Assembly: GCF_001426195.1 (NCBI RefSeq)
Contig: NZ_LMRS01000012.1
Coordinates: forward strand, 558,001 to 622,000
Reading direction: 5' to 3'
Origin: Sphingomonas sp. Leaf339
Lineage (GTDB): Bacteria > Pseudomonadota > Alphaproteobacteria > Sphingomonadales > Sphingomonadaceae
Length of the DNA: 64,000 nucleotides
Shown here: one piece after another, positions 18,250 to 27,471 of the stretch
Layout: each line of letters starts with the position of its first letter
Numbering within the stretch: position 1 is the stretch's first letter
Notes under the pieces: generated by a model
What the model saw: only the letters and a program-made list of their open reading frames with translations
Told to the model about the DNA's origin: nothing
Databases searched by the model: none
Translations under genes and position numbers: made by a program

Positions 18250-19656
18250 GTGGAAGCAAGACAGGTCAATAACGGTCTGATCGGCCTGATCGTCGCGGTC
18301 GCGACGATCGGCGGGTTCATGTTCGGCTATGATTCCGGCGTCATCAACGGCACGCAAAAGGGGATCGAGGCGGCGTTCGACCTCGGCCGGCTCGGCATCG
18401 GCGTCAATGTCGGCGCGATCCTCGTCGGATCGTCGATCGGCGCGTTCACCGCCGGTCGCCTCGCCGACCTGATCGGCCGCCGCAACACCATGATGCTCGC
18501 CGCCGTGCTGTTCATCGTCAGCGCGCTGCTGGCCGGTGCCGCCGGTTCCTCCGCGATCTTCATCATCGCCCGCATCATCGGCGGCCTCGGCGTCGGGGCC
18601 GCCAGCGTCACCAGCCCGGTCTATATCTCCGAAGTCACCCCCGCCAATGTGCGCGGCCGCCTGTCGAGCGTGCAGCAGGTGATGATTATCTCCGGCCTCA
18701 CCGGGGCCTTCGTGGCCAACTTCCTTGTCGCCCGCTATGCTGGCGGATCGACCGCGATGTTCTGGGCCGGGTATGAGGCTTGGCGCTGGATGTTCTGGCT
18801 TCAGGTGATCCCGGCCGCGATCTATTTCGTGGCGCTGTTCTTCATCCCCGAAAGCCCCCGCTATCTCGTCGTGCGCGGCCGCGATGCCGAGGCGCAGGGC
18901 GTCCTCACCCGCCTGTTCGGCCCGGCCGAGGCCACCCGCAAGGTCGCCGACATCCGCGCCAGCCTCTCCGCCGATCAGCACAAGCCCCGCCTGTCCGACC
19001 TGATCGACAGGACCAGCGGCAAGATCCGCCCGATCCTGTGGGTCGGCATCGGCTTGGCCGTCTTCCAGCAGCTCGTCGGCATCAACGTCGTGTTCTATTA
19101 CGGCGCGACCTTGTGGGAGGCGGTCGGCTTTACCGAGGACAACGCGCTCCAAATCAACATCCTGTCCGGCGCCCTCTCGATCGGCGCCTGCCTGCTGACG
19201 ATCGCGCTGATCGACAGGATCGGCCGCAAGCCGCTCCTGCTGATCGGCTCGGCCGGCATGACCGTCACGCTCGCCACCGTCGCCTGGGCCTTCTCCACCT
19301 CCGTCCCCGGCGCATCCGGCACCGGCGTCACCCTGCCCGGCAACGCCGGCGTCATCGCGCTGGTCGCCGCCAACCTCTATGTGATCTTCTTCAACGTCAG
19401 CTGGGGTCCGGTGATGTGGGTGATGCTCGGCGAAATGTTCCCGACCCAGATCCGCGGCTCCGCCCTCGCCGTGTCCGGCTTCGCCCAGTGGATCGCCAAC
19501 GCCGCCATCGCCGTCAGCTTCCCGTCGATGGTACTCTCGCCCGGCCTGTCGATCACCTACCTGCTCTACACGCTGGCGGCGCTGGTTTCGTTCTTCTTCG
19601 TGAAGGCGATGGTCCAGGAAACCCGCGGCCGCGAACTAGAGGACATGCAGGGCTGA
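18250..19656 (+). CDS. Sugar porter MFS transporter, probably D-xylose:H+ symporter
   Basis: A 468-residue protein with twelve predicted helices and the sugar porter signatures: GYDSGVINGTQ in helix 1, GRLADLIGRRN after helix 2, PESPRYLVVRGR after helix 6, QQLVGINVVFYYG in helix 7 and DRIGRKPLLLIG after helix 8. The XylE/AraE/GLUT-like clade carries exactly these. The start is GTG 18250 with GAGAGGAAG upstream. It lies 42 bp after xylC and completes the likely operon, so xylose is the most probable substrate. Glucose or arabinose transport cannot be excluded from sequence. Confidence 0.88.
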   Translation: MEARQVNNGLIGLIVAVATIGGFMFGYDSGVINGTQKGIEAAFDLGRLGIGVNVGAILVGSSIGAFTAGRLADLIGRRNTMMLAAVLFIVSALLAGAAGSSAIFIIARIIGGLGVGAASVTSPVYISEVTPANVRGRLSSVQQVMIISGLTGAFVANFLVARYAGGSTAMFWAGYEAWRWMFWLQVIPAAIYFVALFFIPESPRYLVVRGRDAEAQGVLTRLFGPAEATRKVADIRASLSADQHKPRLSDLIDRTSGKIRPILWVGIGLAVFQQLVGINVVFYYGATLWEAVGFTEDNALQINILSGALSIGACLLTIALIDRIGRKPLLLIGSAGMTVTLATVAWAFSTSVPGASGTGVTLPGNAGVIALVAANLYVIFFNVSWGPVMWVMLGEMFPTQIRGSALAVSGFAQWIANAAIAVSFPSMVLSPGLSITYLLYTLAALVSFFFVKAMVQETRGRELEDMQG

Positions 19657-20071
19657 TCGCCACCGTCACCTCCGCGCCGGCGGGGGTGACGGAAATTCGG
19701 TCGATGTTCGATCGATACCTTTGGCATTTTTGCGATCCTCGCTGCGACCATGTGCATCTTGAGCATGGGCGTTAACCGCGCCAGCTCATTTGCCAGCGCC
19801 GGAACAAGCGCCGCTCACTGCGATCATCACTCGGAAACGGTTGGGCAGCTCCAGACCAAACCAGCCATTCCGTTTCCGCCCAAGTCGCGACATTCGCTGG
19901 CGTGAAAGCGGACCCGAACGACCGGGAATCCCGCTTGCCTATGCACTGCGTCCCAACAACCGATTTTGGCCTGAAATGAGGCATTAATGCGGGCTGGATC
20001 GTCTTTCCATTGCCACGTCCTTCGATAAGTAGGCGTCCGACGGCACACCCAACATGCTGCCGGGGGGACAA
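19657..20071. other. 415-bp non-coding gap with one hairpin, otherwise unexplained
   Basis: A perfect 8-bp stem CCGTCACC / GGTGACGG (19663-19692) right after the transporter gene could end the xyl transcript, though no T-run follows. From about 19750 to 19990 the sequence is less GC-rich than its surroundings and has no convincing coding frame on either strand; open frames there lack ribosome binding sites and recognisable domains. It may be a decayed or dispersed element. The last 60 bases should hold the promoter of the PEP-CTERM gene. Confidence 0.5.
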
Positions 20072-20683
20072 ATGATGAAGAGGATGATCGCTGGACTGAT
20101 CGGCATGGGGCTATTGGCAAATGCCATGCCAGCATTTGCCGCCGTGAAGCTGAATGTCGATAGATCCGGCACACTGACCGGCGCGACCGGCGTTGTTATT
20201 GGTAAAAACACTTACAATGTCGACTTCTTCGATAACAGCTGCACCGTCGTTTTCGGCACCTGCTCGGCAAGCAAGTTCGACTTCAAGACAGATGTAACGG
20301 CAAGGGATGCAGCCAGCGCATTGCTAAACCAAGTCTACACGACCGCTAACGTCAAGACTTATAGCAGGGTGCTTGGTTGCGAGGCAGGGATATGCGATAG
20401 CTATATACCATATCAGCTTTTTGCCGGTGATCCCAGTTACGCCTTGGCCATCGTGGCAGCATACCGCGGAACCGATCGAAAGTTCGTAGGAGCAGGGCCG
20501 GCATATCCGGAAATCAATACCTCGACCACGGCGGACTCGTCGGTAAATTATGTACGCTTTACGATGCAGACTGTAGCCGCCGTGCCCGAGCCCGCGACTT
20601 GGGCGATGATGCTGGTCGGCTTCGGCATGGTTGGCGCGGCCTCCCGCTCTCGTCGCCGGAGCACCGCAACAACCTTTGCCTAA
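20072..20683 (+). CDS. PEP-CTERM sorting domain protein
   Basis: A 203-residue secreted protein. It has a signal peptide (MMKRMIAGLIGMGLLANAMPAFA), a Ser/Thr/Asn-rich beta-type middle with four cysteines in two pairs (CTVVFGTC; CEAGIC), and a C-terminal PEP-CTERM signal: PEPATWAMMLVGFGMVG then basic residues SRSRRR. Such tails direct processing by exosortase and often anchor proteins linked to exopolysaccharide or biofilm. The function of the middle domain is unknown. GGGGGGAC precedes the start. Lower GC than neighbours, with many AT-rich codons, hints at acquisition or relaxed selection. No exosortase gene is in the window. Confidence 0.85.
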   Translation: MMKRMIAGLIGMGLLANAMPAFAAVKLNVDRSGTLTGATGVVIGKNTYNVDFFDNSCTVVFGTCSASKFDFKTDVTARDAASALLNQVYTTANVKTYSRVLGCEAGICDSYIPYQLFAGDPSYALAIVAAYRGTDRKFVGAGPAYPEINTSTTADSSVNYVRFTMQTVAAVPEPATWAMMLVGFGMVGAASRSRRRSTATTFA

Positions 20684-20708
20684 CGCTCTTACCCAATTGG
20701 ATTTAAGA

Positions 20709-20736
20709 GCCGTCAGTCGAAAGGCTGGCGGCTTTT
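20709..20736 (+). terminator. Rho-independent terminator after PEP-CTERM gene
   Basis: GCCGTCAG (20709-20716), an eight-base loop and CTGGCGGC (20725-20732, one G-T pair) are followed by TTTT. It lies 26 bases after the stop codon and is the clearest intrinsic terminator in this part of the window. Confidence 0.8.
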
Positions 20737-20926
20737 CCATATCCGCTGTCCACCGAACCCCGCCATTCCGACGCTCGGCCTTCTTGATGAGATTACCGGC
20801 ACCGAACGCTGGCTGACCCGCACGCACCTCACCAACGTACCGCTCCGGCCGAAATCACTTGTCGCCTTATGCTCGACGATGCGACAACCTTCCTGCTATC
20901 AAGCCGCGCTGACCGGAGCACCCAGC

Positions 20927-21118
20927 ATGTTCGTCGATTTCCGCAATGCCTGGCCGCCGCCCGAACCGTGGCAGCCGAAGCCGCAACCGCCGCGGATCAG
21001 TCGTCGGGGCGAATCGGTGCTGGCGTGGATACTCGGGTTCAACCTGCTGATGCTGTTCCTCGGGCCGCTGGCTGGCGCGACGGTGATCGATGCGGTGGTC
21101 GCCCTGTTCCGGTCTTGA
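20927..21118 (+). CDS. Small single-pass membrane protein, unknown function
   Basis: A 63-residue protein: a Pro/Trp-rich N-terminal tail (FRNAWPPPEPWQPKPQPP), then ISRRGESV and one or two hydrophobic helices (LAWILGFNLLMLFLGPLAGATVIDAVVALF). ATG 20927 has GGAG eight bases upstream, which argues that this short frame is real. An in-frame ATG at 20879 would add 16 residues without a ribosome binding sequence. It runs convergently into the gamma-carbonic anhydrase gene, with three bases between their stops. No function can be assigned. Confidence 0.55.
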   Translation: MFVDFRNAWPPPEPWQPKPQPPRISRRGESVLAWILGFNLLMLFLGPLAGATVIDAVVALFRS

Positions 21119-21121
21119 AGC

Positions 21122-21652
21122 TCACCCGATCCGTTCCAAGCCCGCCGCATACGCCTTCGCCCGCGCGACGTAATGCGCTGCCGAAAGGCGCAGTTTCTCG
21201 ATCGCTTCGGGTGGCAACGTCCGCACCGCCCGTGCCGGCGACCCGACGATCAGGCTGCCCGCCGGGAAGTCCTTCCCCTCCGTCACCAGCGCCCCCGCGC
21301 CGATCAGGCAGCCGTCGCCGATCGTCGCGCCGTTCAGCACCGTCGCACCCATGCCCACCAGCACATCGTCGCCGATGGCACAGCCATGCAGGATCGCGTG
21401 ATGCCCGATCGTGCAACCCCGCCCCACGGTAAGCGGATAACCAGGATCGGAGTGCATCATCACCCCCTCCTGCACATTGGTGCCGTCACCCACGGTGATG
21501 GCGGTATTGTCCGCCCGGATCACCGCGCCGAACCACACGCCGACATCGCGGCCCAGCACCACCTCGCCGATCAGGTCGGCCGAGGGCGCGATCCATGCCG
21601 ATCCATCCGCCGGCAATCTGGGGCGTTTCCCGTCGATCGCATACACGGCCAT
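21122..21652 (-). CDS. Gamma-class carbonic anhydrase family protein
   Basis: A 176-residue left-handed beta-helix protein built from hexapeptide repeats (for example GDGTNVQEGVMMHS, GATIGDGCLIGAGALV). His67 in MMHSD and the histidines at 84/85 and 89 in TIGHHAILHG match the metal-ligand pattern of the Cam/CaiE/PaaY group. Many members of this group bind metal but show little or no carbonic anhydrase activity, so the reaction is uncertain. The ATG overlaps the glcB stop codon by one base (TGATG), so it is translationally coupled to malate synthase. Confidence 0.85.
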   Translation of the reverse strand: MAVYAIDGKRPRLPADGSAWIAPSADLIGEVVLGRDVGVWFGAVIRADNTAITVGDGTNVQEGVMMHSDPGYPLTVGRGCTIGHHAILHGCAIGDDVLVGMGATVLNGATIGDGCLIGAGALVTEGKDFPAGSLIVGSPARAVRTLPPEAIEKLRLSAAHYVARAKAYAAGLERIG

Positions 21653-23748
21653 CAGCGCGCCTCCTTCACCCGCAGGCGATATTGGTGCAGCAGCGGCTCC
21701 GTATAGCCATTGGGCTGGCCCAGCCCCTCGAACACCAGCGCCCGCGCCGCCTGGAACGCCAGGCTGGTGTCCTCCCGCCCCGCCATCGGCCGGTACAGCG
21801 GATCGCCCGCATTCTGTGCATCGACCTTTGCCGCCATCCGCCGAAGGGCGCCCTCCGCCTCATCCGCCGTCGCCACCCCGTGGAGCAGCCAGTTGGCCAT
21901 ATGCTGCGATGAGATGCGCAGCGTCGCGCGGTCCTCCATCAGCCCGACATCATGAATGTCAGGCACCTTGGAACACCCCACCCCCTGATCGACCCAGCGC
22001 ACCACATAGCCCAGGATGCCCTGCGCATTATTCTCCAATTCCTCGCGCACCTCGTCCGGCCGCCAGTTCCGCCCCGCCGCAACCGGCACCGTCAGCAACG
22101 CATCCAACGACGCCGGCATCTCCCCCGCCCGCGCCGCCTGTCGCGTCTGCACATCGACATCATGATAATGCGTCGCGTGCAGCGTCGCCGCGGTGGGAGA
22201 CGGCACCCAGGCGGTGGATGCGCCGGTCATCGGATGCGCGACCTTCTGTGCCAGCATGTCCGCCATCCGGTCGGGCGCCGCCCACATGCCCTTGCCGATC
22301 TGCGCCCGCCCGCTCAGGCCGCACGCCAGCCCGATCTGCACGTTGCGATCCTCATACGCGCCGATCCACGCCGCCCCCTTCATCTCGCCCTTGCGGATCA
22401 TCGGTCCGGCCCGCATCGCGCTGTGCATCTCGTCGCCGGTGCGATCGAGGAAGCCGGTGTTGATGAACACCAACCGGTGCCGCACCGCCGCGATGCACGC
22501 CGCCAGATTGGCCGACGTCCGCCGCTCCTCGTCCATCACTCCGACCTTGATCGTGTGCCGCGCCAGCCCCAGCATATCCTCGACCGCGTCGAACAGCCGG
22601 TCGGTGAACGCGGCTTCTTCCGGCCCGTGCATCTTGGGCTTCACGATATAGATCGATCCCGTCCGGCTGTTCTGCCGCGCGCCGTTCACGTCATGCAGCC
22701 CGATCAGGCTGGTGACGATCGCATCCAATATCCCCTCCGGCGCCTCGCTCCCGTCGGGCAGGCGCACCGCCGGCGTCGTCATCAGATGCCCGACATTGCG
22801 CACGAACATCAGGCTGCGCCCCGGCAGCGTGAAGCCCGTGCCGTCCGGCGCGACATAGTCGCGGTCCGCCGCCAGCCGCCGCTCCACCGTCTGCCCGCCC
22901 TTGTCGAACGACGCCGCCAGCGTCCCCGTCATCAGCCCCAGCCAATTGTCATATGCCGCGACCTTGTCGTCGGCATCCACCGCCGCCACTGAATCCTCCA
23001 GATCGGCAATCGTGCTCAGCGCCGATTCCAGCACGACATCCGCCAGCCCCGCTGCATCGTCGCGCCCGATCGGATGCGCGGCGTCGATCACCAATTCAAT
23101 ATGCAGCCCATGATGGCGCAGCAGCCAGTTCGCGCCAGCCCGACCGACCAGTTGCGCCGGGTCGGCCAGCACCGGCGCTTCCCCCTTCCAGTCGCGCCAA
23201 GTCCCTTCGGCCAGCGGCACCGCCCGGTCCAGAAAGTCCCGCGCCCACGCGATCACCGCCTCCCCGCGCGCCGCGTCATACCCGCCGCCCGCCGCGTGGC
23301 CCGGAATTGCATCCGTCCCGTACAGCGCATCGTACAGGCTGCCCCAGCGCGCATTCGCCGCGTTCAACAGGAAACGCGCATTCAGGATCGGAACCACCAG
23401 TTGCGGCCCCGCCAGCGTCGCGACTTCGGCATCGACATTGGCCGGATCGATCATGAAAGGCGCCGGCTCGTCGACCAGATAGCCGATCGACCGCAGGAAC
23501 GCCTGATACTCACCCTGATCGACCGCTGCGCCCGCCCGCGCGCCGTGCCACGCATCAAGCTGCGCCTGCATGGCATCCCGCACCGCCAGCAGCCGCGCAT
23601 TCTCCGGCGCGAACCGCGCATAGACCGCCGCCATCCCCGCCCAGAAATCAGCCGGCGCGATCCCCGTCCCCGGCAACGCACGCTCTTCCAAAAACGCCAC
23701 CAGTGGCGCCGCGACGCTCAACCCGGCCCGCTGCTCGAACTCCGCCAT
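21652..23748 (-). CDS. glcB: Malate synthase G
   Basis: A 698-residue TIM-barrel enzyme that condenses glyoxylate and acetyl-CoA to malate. Recognisable parts are [24 protein letters not shown], the [18 protein letters not shown] region (written here [10 protein letters not shown]), the long FVRNVGHLM and [15 protein letters not shown] blocks around the glyoxylate/Mg site, [13 protein letters not shown] and the C-terminal [13 protein letters not shown] chose ATG 23748 ([13 protein letters not shown]) because GGGGAA lies eight bases upstream and the family starts here; ATG 23784 is the alternative. It lies between marR (52 bp upstream) and the carbonic-anhydrase-like gene. Isocitrate lyase is not in the window. 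Confidence 0.92.
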   Translation of the reverse strand: MAEFEQRAGLSVAAPLVAFLEERALPGTGIAPADFWAGMAAVYARFAPENARLLAVRDAMQAQLDAWHGARAGAAVDQGEYQAFLRSIGYLVDEPAPFMIDPANVDAEVATLAGPQLVVPILNARFLLNAANARWGSLYDALYGTDAIPGHAAGGGYDAARGEAVIAWARDFLDRAVPLAEGTWRDWKGEAPVLADPAQLVGRAGANWLLRHHGLHIELVIDAAHPIGRDDAAGLADVVLESALSTIADLEDSVAAVDADDKVAAYDNWLGLMTGTLAASFDKGGQTVERRLAADRDYVAPDGTGFTLPGRSLMFVRNVGHLMTTPAVRLPDGSEAPEGILDAIVTSLIGLHDVNGARQNSRTGSIYIVKPKMHGPEEAAFTDRLFDAVEDMLGLARHTIKVGVMDEERRTSANLAACIAAVRHRLVFINTGFLDRTGDEMHSAMRAGPMIRKGEMKGAAWIGAYEDRNVQIGLACGLSGRAQIGKGMWAAPDRMADMLAQKVAHPMTGASTAWVPSPTAATLHATHYHDVDVQTRQAARAGEMPASLDALLTVPVAAGRNWRPDEVREELENNAQGILGYVVRWVDQGVGCSKVPDIHDVGLMEDRATLRISSQHMANWLLHGVATADEAEGALRRMAAKVDAQNAGDPLYRPMAGREDTSLAFQAARALVFEGLGQPNGYTEPLLHQYRLRVKEAR

Positions 23749-23799
23749 CGTCCATTTCCCCGCCCATGATTTTTCCGCGATCATAGCCGAGCATCGCCG

Positions 23800-24273
23800 C
23801 TATCCAATAGGCCCATCGACCCCCGGCCGATCGCTCGCCAAGGCCAACGTCACCGCATCGATCCGCCGCAGCATCGCTACGAACCCGGCGACCTCGTCCG
23901 CCGGAAAGCTGGCGAAGATCCGCCGCTCCAGATCGATCGCCTTGGGCGCTACCGCCGCATATAGCGTCTCCCCCGCCGCCGTCAGCGACAGCAGGTGTGA
24001 CCGCCGGTCCTGCGGGTTGGCCACCCGCGCCAGCAACCCGCGATCGACCAGCGCGATCGCCGCGCGGCTGACCGTCACCTTATCCATCCGCGTCCGCGCG
24101 CCGATCTCGGCCTGTGTGATCCCGCCGGTCTCGGCGACCACCGCCACCAGCCGCCATTCCGGGATCGTGAGCCCGAACAGCGCCTCATAGGTCCGCGCGA
24201 TCGTGTCGCTCACCAGATTGGAGGTGAACGACAGCCGGTACGGAATGAAATCGTCGAGCGCGAGCGTGGTCAT
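23800..24273 (-). CDS. MarR family transcriptional regulator
   Basis: A 157-residue dimeric winged-helix repressor. The wHTH spans about residues 35-105 and includes PEWRLVAVVAETGGITQAEIG, the recognition helix region MDKVTVSRAAIALVDRGLLA and the wing ANPQDRRSHLLSLTAAG. The true start is ATG 24273; the reading frame is open far upstream but that part lies antisense to hpd. It is divergent from hpd and directly upstream of glcB on its own strand. The position suggests control of tyrosine catabolism, similar in layout to HpaR/HppR-type MarR regulators, and perhaps autoregulation that also affects glcB. Confidence 0.85.
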   Translation of the reverse strand: MTTLALDDFIPYRLSFTSNLVSDTIARTYEALFGLTIPEWRLVAVVAETGGITQAEIGARTRMDKVTVSRAAIALVDRGLLARVANPQDRRSHLLSLTAAGETLYAAVAPKAIDLERRIFASFPADEVAGFVAMLRRIDAVTLALASDRPGVDGPIG

Positions 24274-24278
24274 TAGGC

Positions 24279-24340
24279 GATAGTAACGATTGACACTATC
24301 CCGGCAACGGCCCAAATTGGTATCAATCGATACGAAATTT
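24279..24340. promoter_or_regulatory. Inverted repeats between marR and hpd, candidate MarR operators
   Basis: Two inverted repeats lie in the 85-bp divergent gap. The first is GATAGT-N10-ACTATC (24279-24300), right next to the marR start. The second is GTATC-AATC-GATAC (24320-24333), flanked by AAATT on the left and AAATTT on the right, so the dyad extends to about 24314-24340. Both lie where a repressor would block either or both promoters. Confidence 0.5.
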
Positions 24341-24358
24341 GCGATGAGGATGCCGATC

Positions 24359-25426
24359 ATGGAGCATATGGACGTCAACCCGATGGGTCTCGACGGGTTC
24401 GAATTCGCCGAATTCACCTCGCCCGATCCCGACGCGCTGGGCGCGCAGTTCGAGGCGCTGGGCTTCACCGCCGCCGCCACCCATCCGACGCGCGCCGTCA
24501 CCCGGTACAAGCAGGGCCGCATCAACCTGCTCCTGAACCGCATGGACACCGGCCACGCTGCTGATTTCCGCACGGCGCACGGCCCCTCGGCCAGCGGCAT
24601 GGCCTTCCGCGTCCACGACGCCAAAGCCGCCTATGACGCCGCCATCGCGCGCGGCGCCAAGTCCGCCGACGCCGCCACCGGCGCGCTGGGCAGCGGTTAT
24701 GCGCTGGAGGGGATCGGCGGATCGATGCTCTATCTGGTCGATCGCCACGGCGGCGCCGGCTCGCTCTATGACGACTGGGACCAGATTCCCGGCGCGGCCG
24801 AGGCAGAGGCCGCCAACAATGTCGGTCTCGACCTGCTCGACCACCTGACCCACAATGTGCGTCGCGGCCAGATGCGGACATGGTCTACCTTCTACGGCCA
24901 GATCTTCGGTTTCGAGGAACAGAAGTATTTCGACATCAAGGGCAAGGCGACCGGCCTGTTCAGCCAGGCCATGATCGCCCCGGACCGCGCGATCCGCATC
25001 CCCCTGAACGAGAGCCAGGACGACAAGAGCCAGATCGAGGAATTCATCCGCGATTACAATGGCGAGGGCATCCAGCATCTCGCCCTCACCACCCCCGACA
25101 TCTACACCACCGTCGAAAAACTCCGCGCCCGCGGCGTGAAGTTGCAGGACACGATCGAAACCTATTACGAACTGGTCGACAAGCGCGTCCCGAACCACGG
25201 CGAAGACCTGGAACGCCTCCGCGCCAACCGCATCCTGATCGACGGCAATGTTGGCGAAGAGGGCCTGTTGTTGCAGATCTTCACCGAGACGATGGTAGGG
25301 CCGATCTTCTTCGAAATCATCCAGCGCAAGGGCAACGAGGGTTTCGGGAACGGGAATTTTCAGGCGTTGTATGAAAGTATCGAGCTGGATCAGATCCGGC
25401 GCGGCGTGGTGACAGTCGACGCCTAA
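24359..25426 (+). CDS. hpd: 4-hydroxyphenylpyruvate dioxygenase
   Basis: A 355-residue non-heme Fe(II) enzyme that converts 4-hydroxyphenylpyruvate to homogentisate. The two vicinal-oxygen-chelate halves are clear. Iron ligands appear in DHLTHNV (His), GIQHLALTT (His) and GPIFFEIIQRKGNEGFGNGN (Glu), and the last stretch is nearly diagnostic for the family. The start MEHMDVNPMGLDGFEF at ATG 24359 has GAGG nine bases upstream; in-frame ATGs at 24344, 24350 and 24368 are alternatives. It is the first plus-strand gene of the tyrosine-degradation set, with hmgA 123 bp downstream, and is divergent from marR. Confidence 0.95.
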   Translation: MEHMDVNPMGLDGFEFAEFTSPDPDALGAQFEALGFTAAATHPTRAVTRYKQGRINLLLNRMDTGHAADFRTAHGPSASGMAFRVHDAKAAYDAAIARGAKSADAATGALGSGYALEGIGGSMLYLVDRHGGAGSLYDDWDQIPGAAEAEAANNVGLDLLDHLTHNVRRGQMRTWSTFYGQIFGFEEQKYFDIKGKATGLFSQAMIAPDRAIRIPLNESQDDKSQIEEFIRDYNGEGIQHLALTTPDIYTTVEKLRARGVKLQDTIETYYELVDKRVPNHGEDLERLRANRILIDGNVGEEGLLLQIFTETMVGPIFFEIIQRKGNEGFGNGNFQALYESIELDQIRRGVVTVDA

Positions 25427-25440
25427 GCGTCGGCCGAACG

Positions 25441-25509
25441 CCGCACGAAGGTGCGGCCCGCGCCCGGCCAGCGCGACAAAGCCGGCGCATAAGGCGCGGC
25501 TTTGTCGCG
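25441..25509. repeat. Two hairpins between hpd and hmgA (REP-like)
   Basis: CCGCAC-GAAG-GTGCGG (25441-25456) is followed by a perfect 13-bp inverted repeat, CGCGACAAAGCCG (25472-25484) and CGGCTTTGTCGCG (25497-25509), around a 12-base loop. No T-run follows. The pair could be a REP-type element or could protect the upstream mRNA. No second copy was noticed in the window. Confidence 0.55.
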
Positions 25510-25549
25510 TCTGACGCGCCGGCGGGTGGAAAGACGGAGAGCAACCAAC

Positions 25550-26839
25550 ATGACCCACTACCAACCCGGCTTCGCCAACCACCACGCGACCGAGGCCGTC
25601 CCCGGCGCGCTTCCGATCGGCCGTAATTCCCCCCAGCACACGCCCTTCGGCCTCTACGCCGAGCAGCTCTCCGGCACCGCCTTTACTGCGCCGCGCGCCG
25701 AGAACCGCCGCAGCTGGCTCTACCGCCTGCGCCCCACCGCCAACCACCCCGCCTTTACCCCCTATGAAGGCGCCCAGCACCTCAAATCCGCCCCCTTCGC
25801 CGATGCCCCCCCCAGCCCCAACCGCCTTCGCTGGGATCCGCTGCCCTTCCCCACCGAAGCGACCGATTTCGTCGACGGCCTCGTCACCTATGGCGGCAAT
25901 GGCGATATCGGCACGGGCACGGGCGTCGGCATCCACCTCTATGCCGCCACCGCCGACATGGTCGATCGCGCCTTCTTCTCCGCCGATGGCGAGCTGCTGA
26001 TCGTCCCGCAGCAGGGCAGCCTGCTGATCGACACCGAACTCGGCCGCCTCGAAGTCGCCCCGCTCCAGATCGCGCTGATCCCGCGCGGCATCCGTTTCCG
26101 CGTCGAACTGCTCGATGGCCCAGCGCGCGGTTATGTCTGCGAGAATTACGGTGCGCTGTTCCGCTTGCCCGATCTCGGCCCGATCGGCGCCAACGGCCTC
26201 GCCAACCCGCGTGATTTCGAGACCCCCGTCGCCCGTTTCGAGGATGACGACCGCCCTCATCGGATCATCCAGAAATATCAGGGCAGCCTCTGGGCCACGA
26301 CGCTCGACCACAGCCCGTTCGACGTCGTCGCGTGGCATGGCAACCTCGCCCCCTGCCGTTATGACCTCGCGCGCTTCAACACGATCAACACCGTCAGCTT
26401 CGACCATCCCGATCCGTCGATCTTCACCGTCTTGACCAGCCCCAGCGACACGCCCGGCACTGCCAATTGCGACGTCGTGATCTTCCCGCCGCGCTGGATG
26501 GTGGCCGAGGGCACGTTCCGGCCGCCATGGTTCCACCGCAACGTCATGAGCGAATTCATGGGCCTCATCACCGGCGCTTATGATGCCAAGGAAGGCGGCT
26601 TCGCCCCCGGCGGCGCGTCCTTGCACAACCAGATGAACGGCCACGGCCCCGATCAGGCCAGCTACGAAAAGGCCGTCGCCGCCGACCTGAAACCGGTGAA
26701 GATCACCGACACCATGGCGTTCATGGTCGAAACCCGCTTCCCCGTCCGCCCGACCCGCTGGGCCAGCGAGACGCCGACGATGCAGCTCGATTACGACGAC
26801 GTATGGCGGGGGTTCGCGAAGGCACAACTGCCGCAATGA
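25550..26839 (+). CDS. hmgA: Homogentisate 1,2-dioxygenase
   Basis: A 429-residue ring-opening Fe(II) dioxygenase that turns homogentisate into 4-maleylacetoacetate. Family hallmarks: [24 protein letters not shown] at the N-terminus, [24 protein letters not shown], and the iron-site region [17 protein letters not shown] followed by [15 protein letters not shown], which supplies His, Glu and His. Length is typical. ATG 25550 is preceded by a GGAGA-type sequence (GACGGAGAGCAACCAAC). Its stop overlaps the maiA start by four bases. Confidence 0.95.
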   Translation: MTHYQPGFANHHATEAVPGALPIGRNSPQHTPFGLYAEQLSGTAFTAPRAENRRSWLYRLRPTANHPAFTPYEGAQHLKSAPFADAPPSPNRLRWDPLPFPTEATDFVDGLVTYGGNGDIGTGTGVGIHLYAATADMVDRAFFSADGELLIVPQQGSLLIDTELGRLEVAPLQIALIPRGIRFRVELLDGPARGYVCENYGALFRLPDLGPIGANGLANPRDFETPVARFEDDDRPHRIIQKYQGSLWATTLDHSPFDVVAWHGNLAPCRYDLARFNTINTVSFDHPDPSIFTVLTSPSDTPGTANCDVVIFPPRWMVAEGTFRPPWFHRNVMSEFMGLITGAYDAKEGGFAPGGASLHNQMNGHGPDQASYEKAVAADLKPVKITDTMAFMVETRFPVRPTRWASETPTMQLDYDDVWRGFAKAQLPQ

Positions 26840-27471
26840 CCCTCCACGGCTATTGGCGCTCCACCACGTCCTATCGCGTCCGCATCGCGCTGAACCTGAA
26901 GGGGCTGGCGTACGATCAGATCACCCACGACCTGCGCACTGGCGCCCAACGCGCCGACGCCTATCGCCGGATCGCGCCACAGGGCCTCGTCCCCGCGCTC
27001 GACACCGGTGACGCTATCCTGACGCAAAGCCCGGCGATCCTCGAATGGCTGGAGGAGACGCATCCCGCGCCGCCGCTGCTCCCCGCCGACCCCACCGCCC
27101 GCGCCATCGTGCGCGGCATGGCGGCGACCATCGCCTGCGACATCCACCCGATCAACAATCTGCGCGTCCTCACCACCCTCCGCCGCGACCTTGCCGCCAC
27201 CGAGGCACAGGTGACGGCATGGATCGCCACGTGGATCGGCGCCGGTTTCGAGGCTTTGGAAACGCAGATCGGCCGCCACGGTGACGGCTTCGCTTATGGC
27301 GCCATCCCGACCCTCGCCGACTGCCACCTCGTCCCCCAAGTCTATGCCGCCGAGCGGTTCGCGGTCGATCTCACCCCCTATCCGCACCTGACCGCCGCCG
27401 CCGCCAACGCCCGCGCGCTCCACCCCGTGGCCGCCGCCCACCCCGATCGCCAGCCCGACGCCGACGCATGA
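26836..27471 (+). CDS. maiA: Maleylacetoacetate isomerase (zeta-class GST)
   Basis: A 211-residue glutathione transferase-fold enzyme that isomerises 4-maleylacetoacetate to 4-fumarylacetoacetate. The zeta-class signature is recognisable: [18 protein letters not shown], close to the usual SSCxWRVRIAL, then [17 protein letters not shown] [27 protein letters not shown] and the C-terminal [18 protein letters not shown]. The first catalytic Ser region has STTS instead of the common SSCS/SSAS, so the Cys is absent, as in many bacterial members. It is coupled to both neighbours by ATGA overlaps. Fumarylacetoacetase, the next enzyme, is not beside it. Confidence 0.9.
   Translation: MTLHGYWRSTTSYRVRIALNLKGLAYDQITHDLRTGAQRADAYRRIAPQGLVPALDTGDAILTQSPAILEWLEETHPAPPLLPADPTARAIVRGMAATIACDIHPINNLRVLTTLRRDLAATEAQVTAWIATWIGAGFEALETQIGRHGDGFAYGAIPTLADCHLVPQVYAAERFAVDLTPYPHLTAAAANARALHPVAAAHPDRQPDADA

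Noticed and set aside
24323..26836. 837-codon minus-strand open frame opposite hpd and hmgA
   Set aside because: It runs across two well-supported genes and the gap between them, with no recognisable domain.
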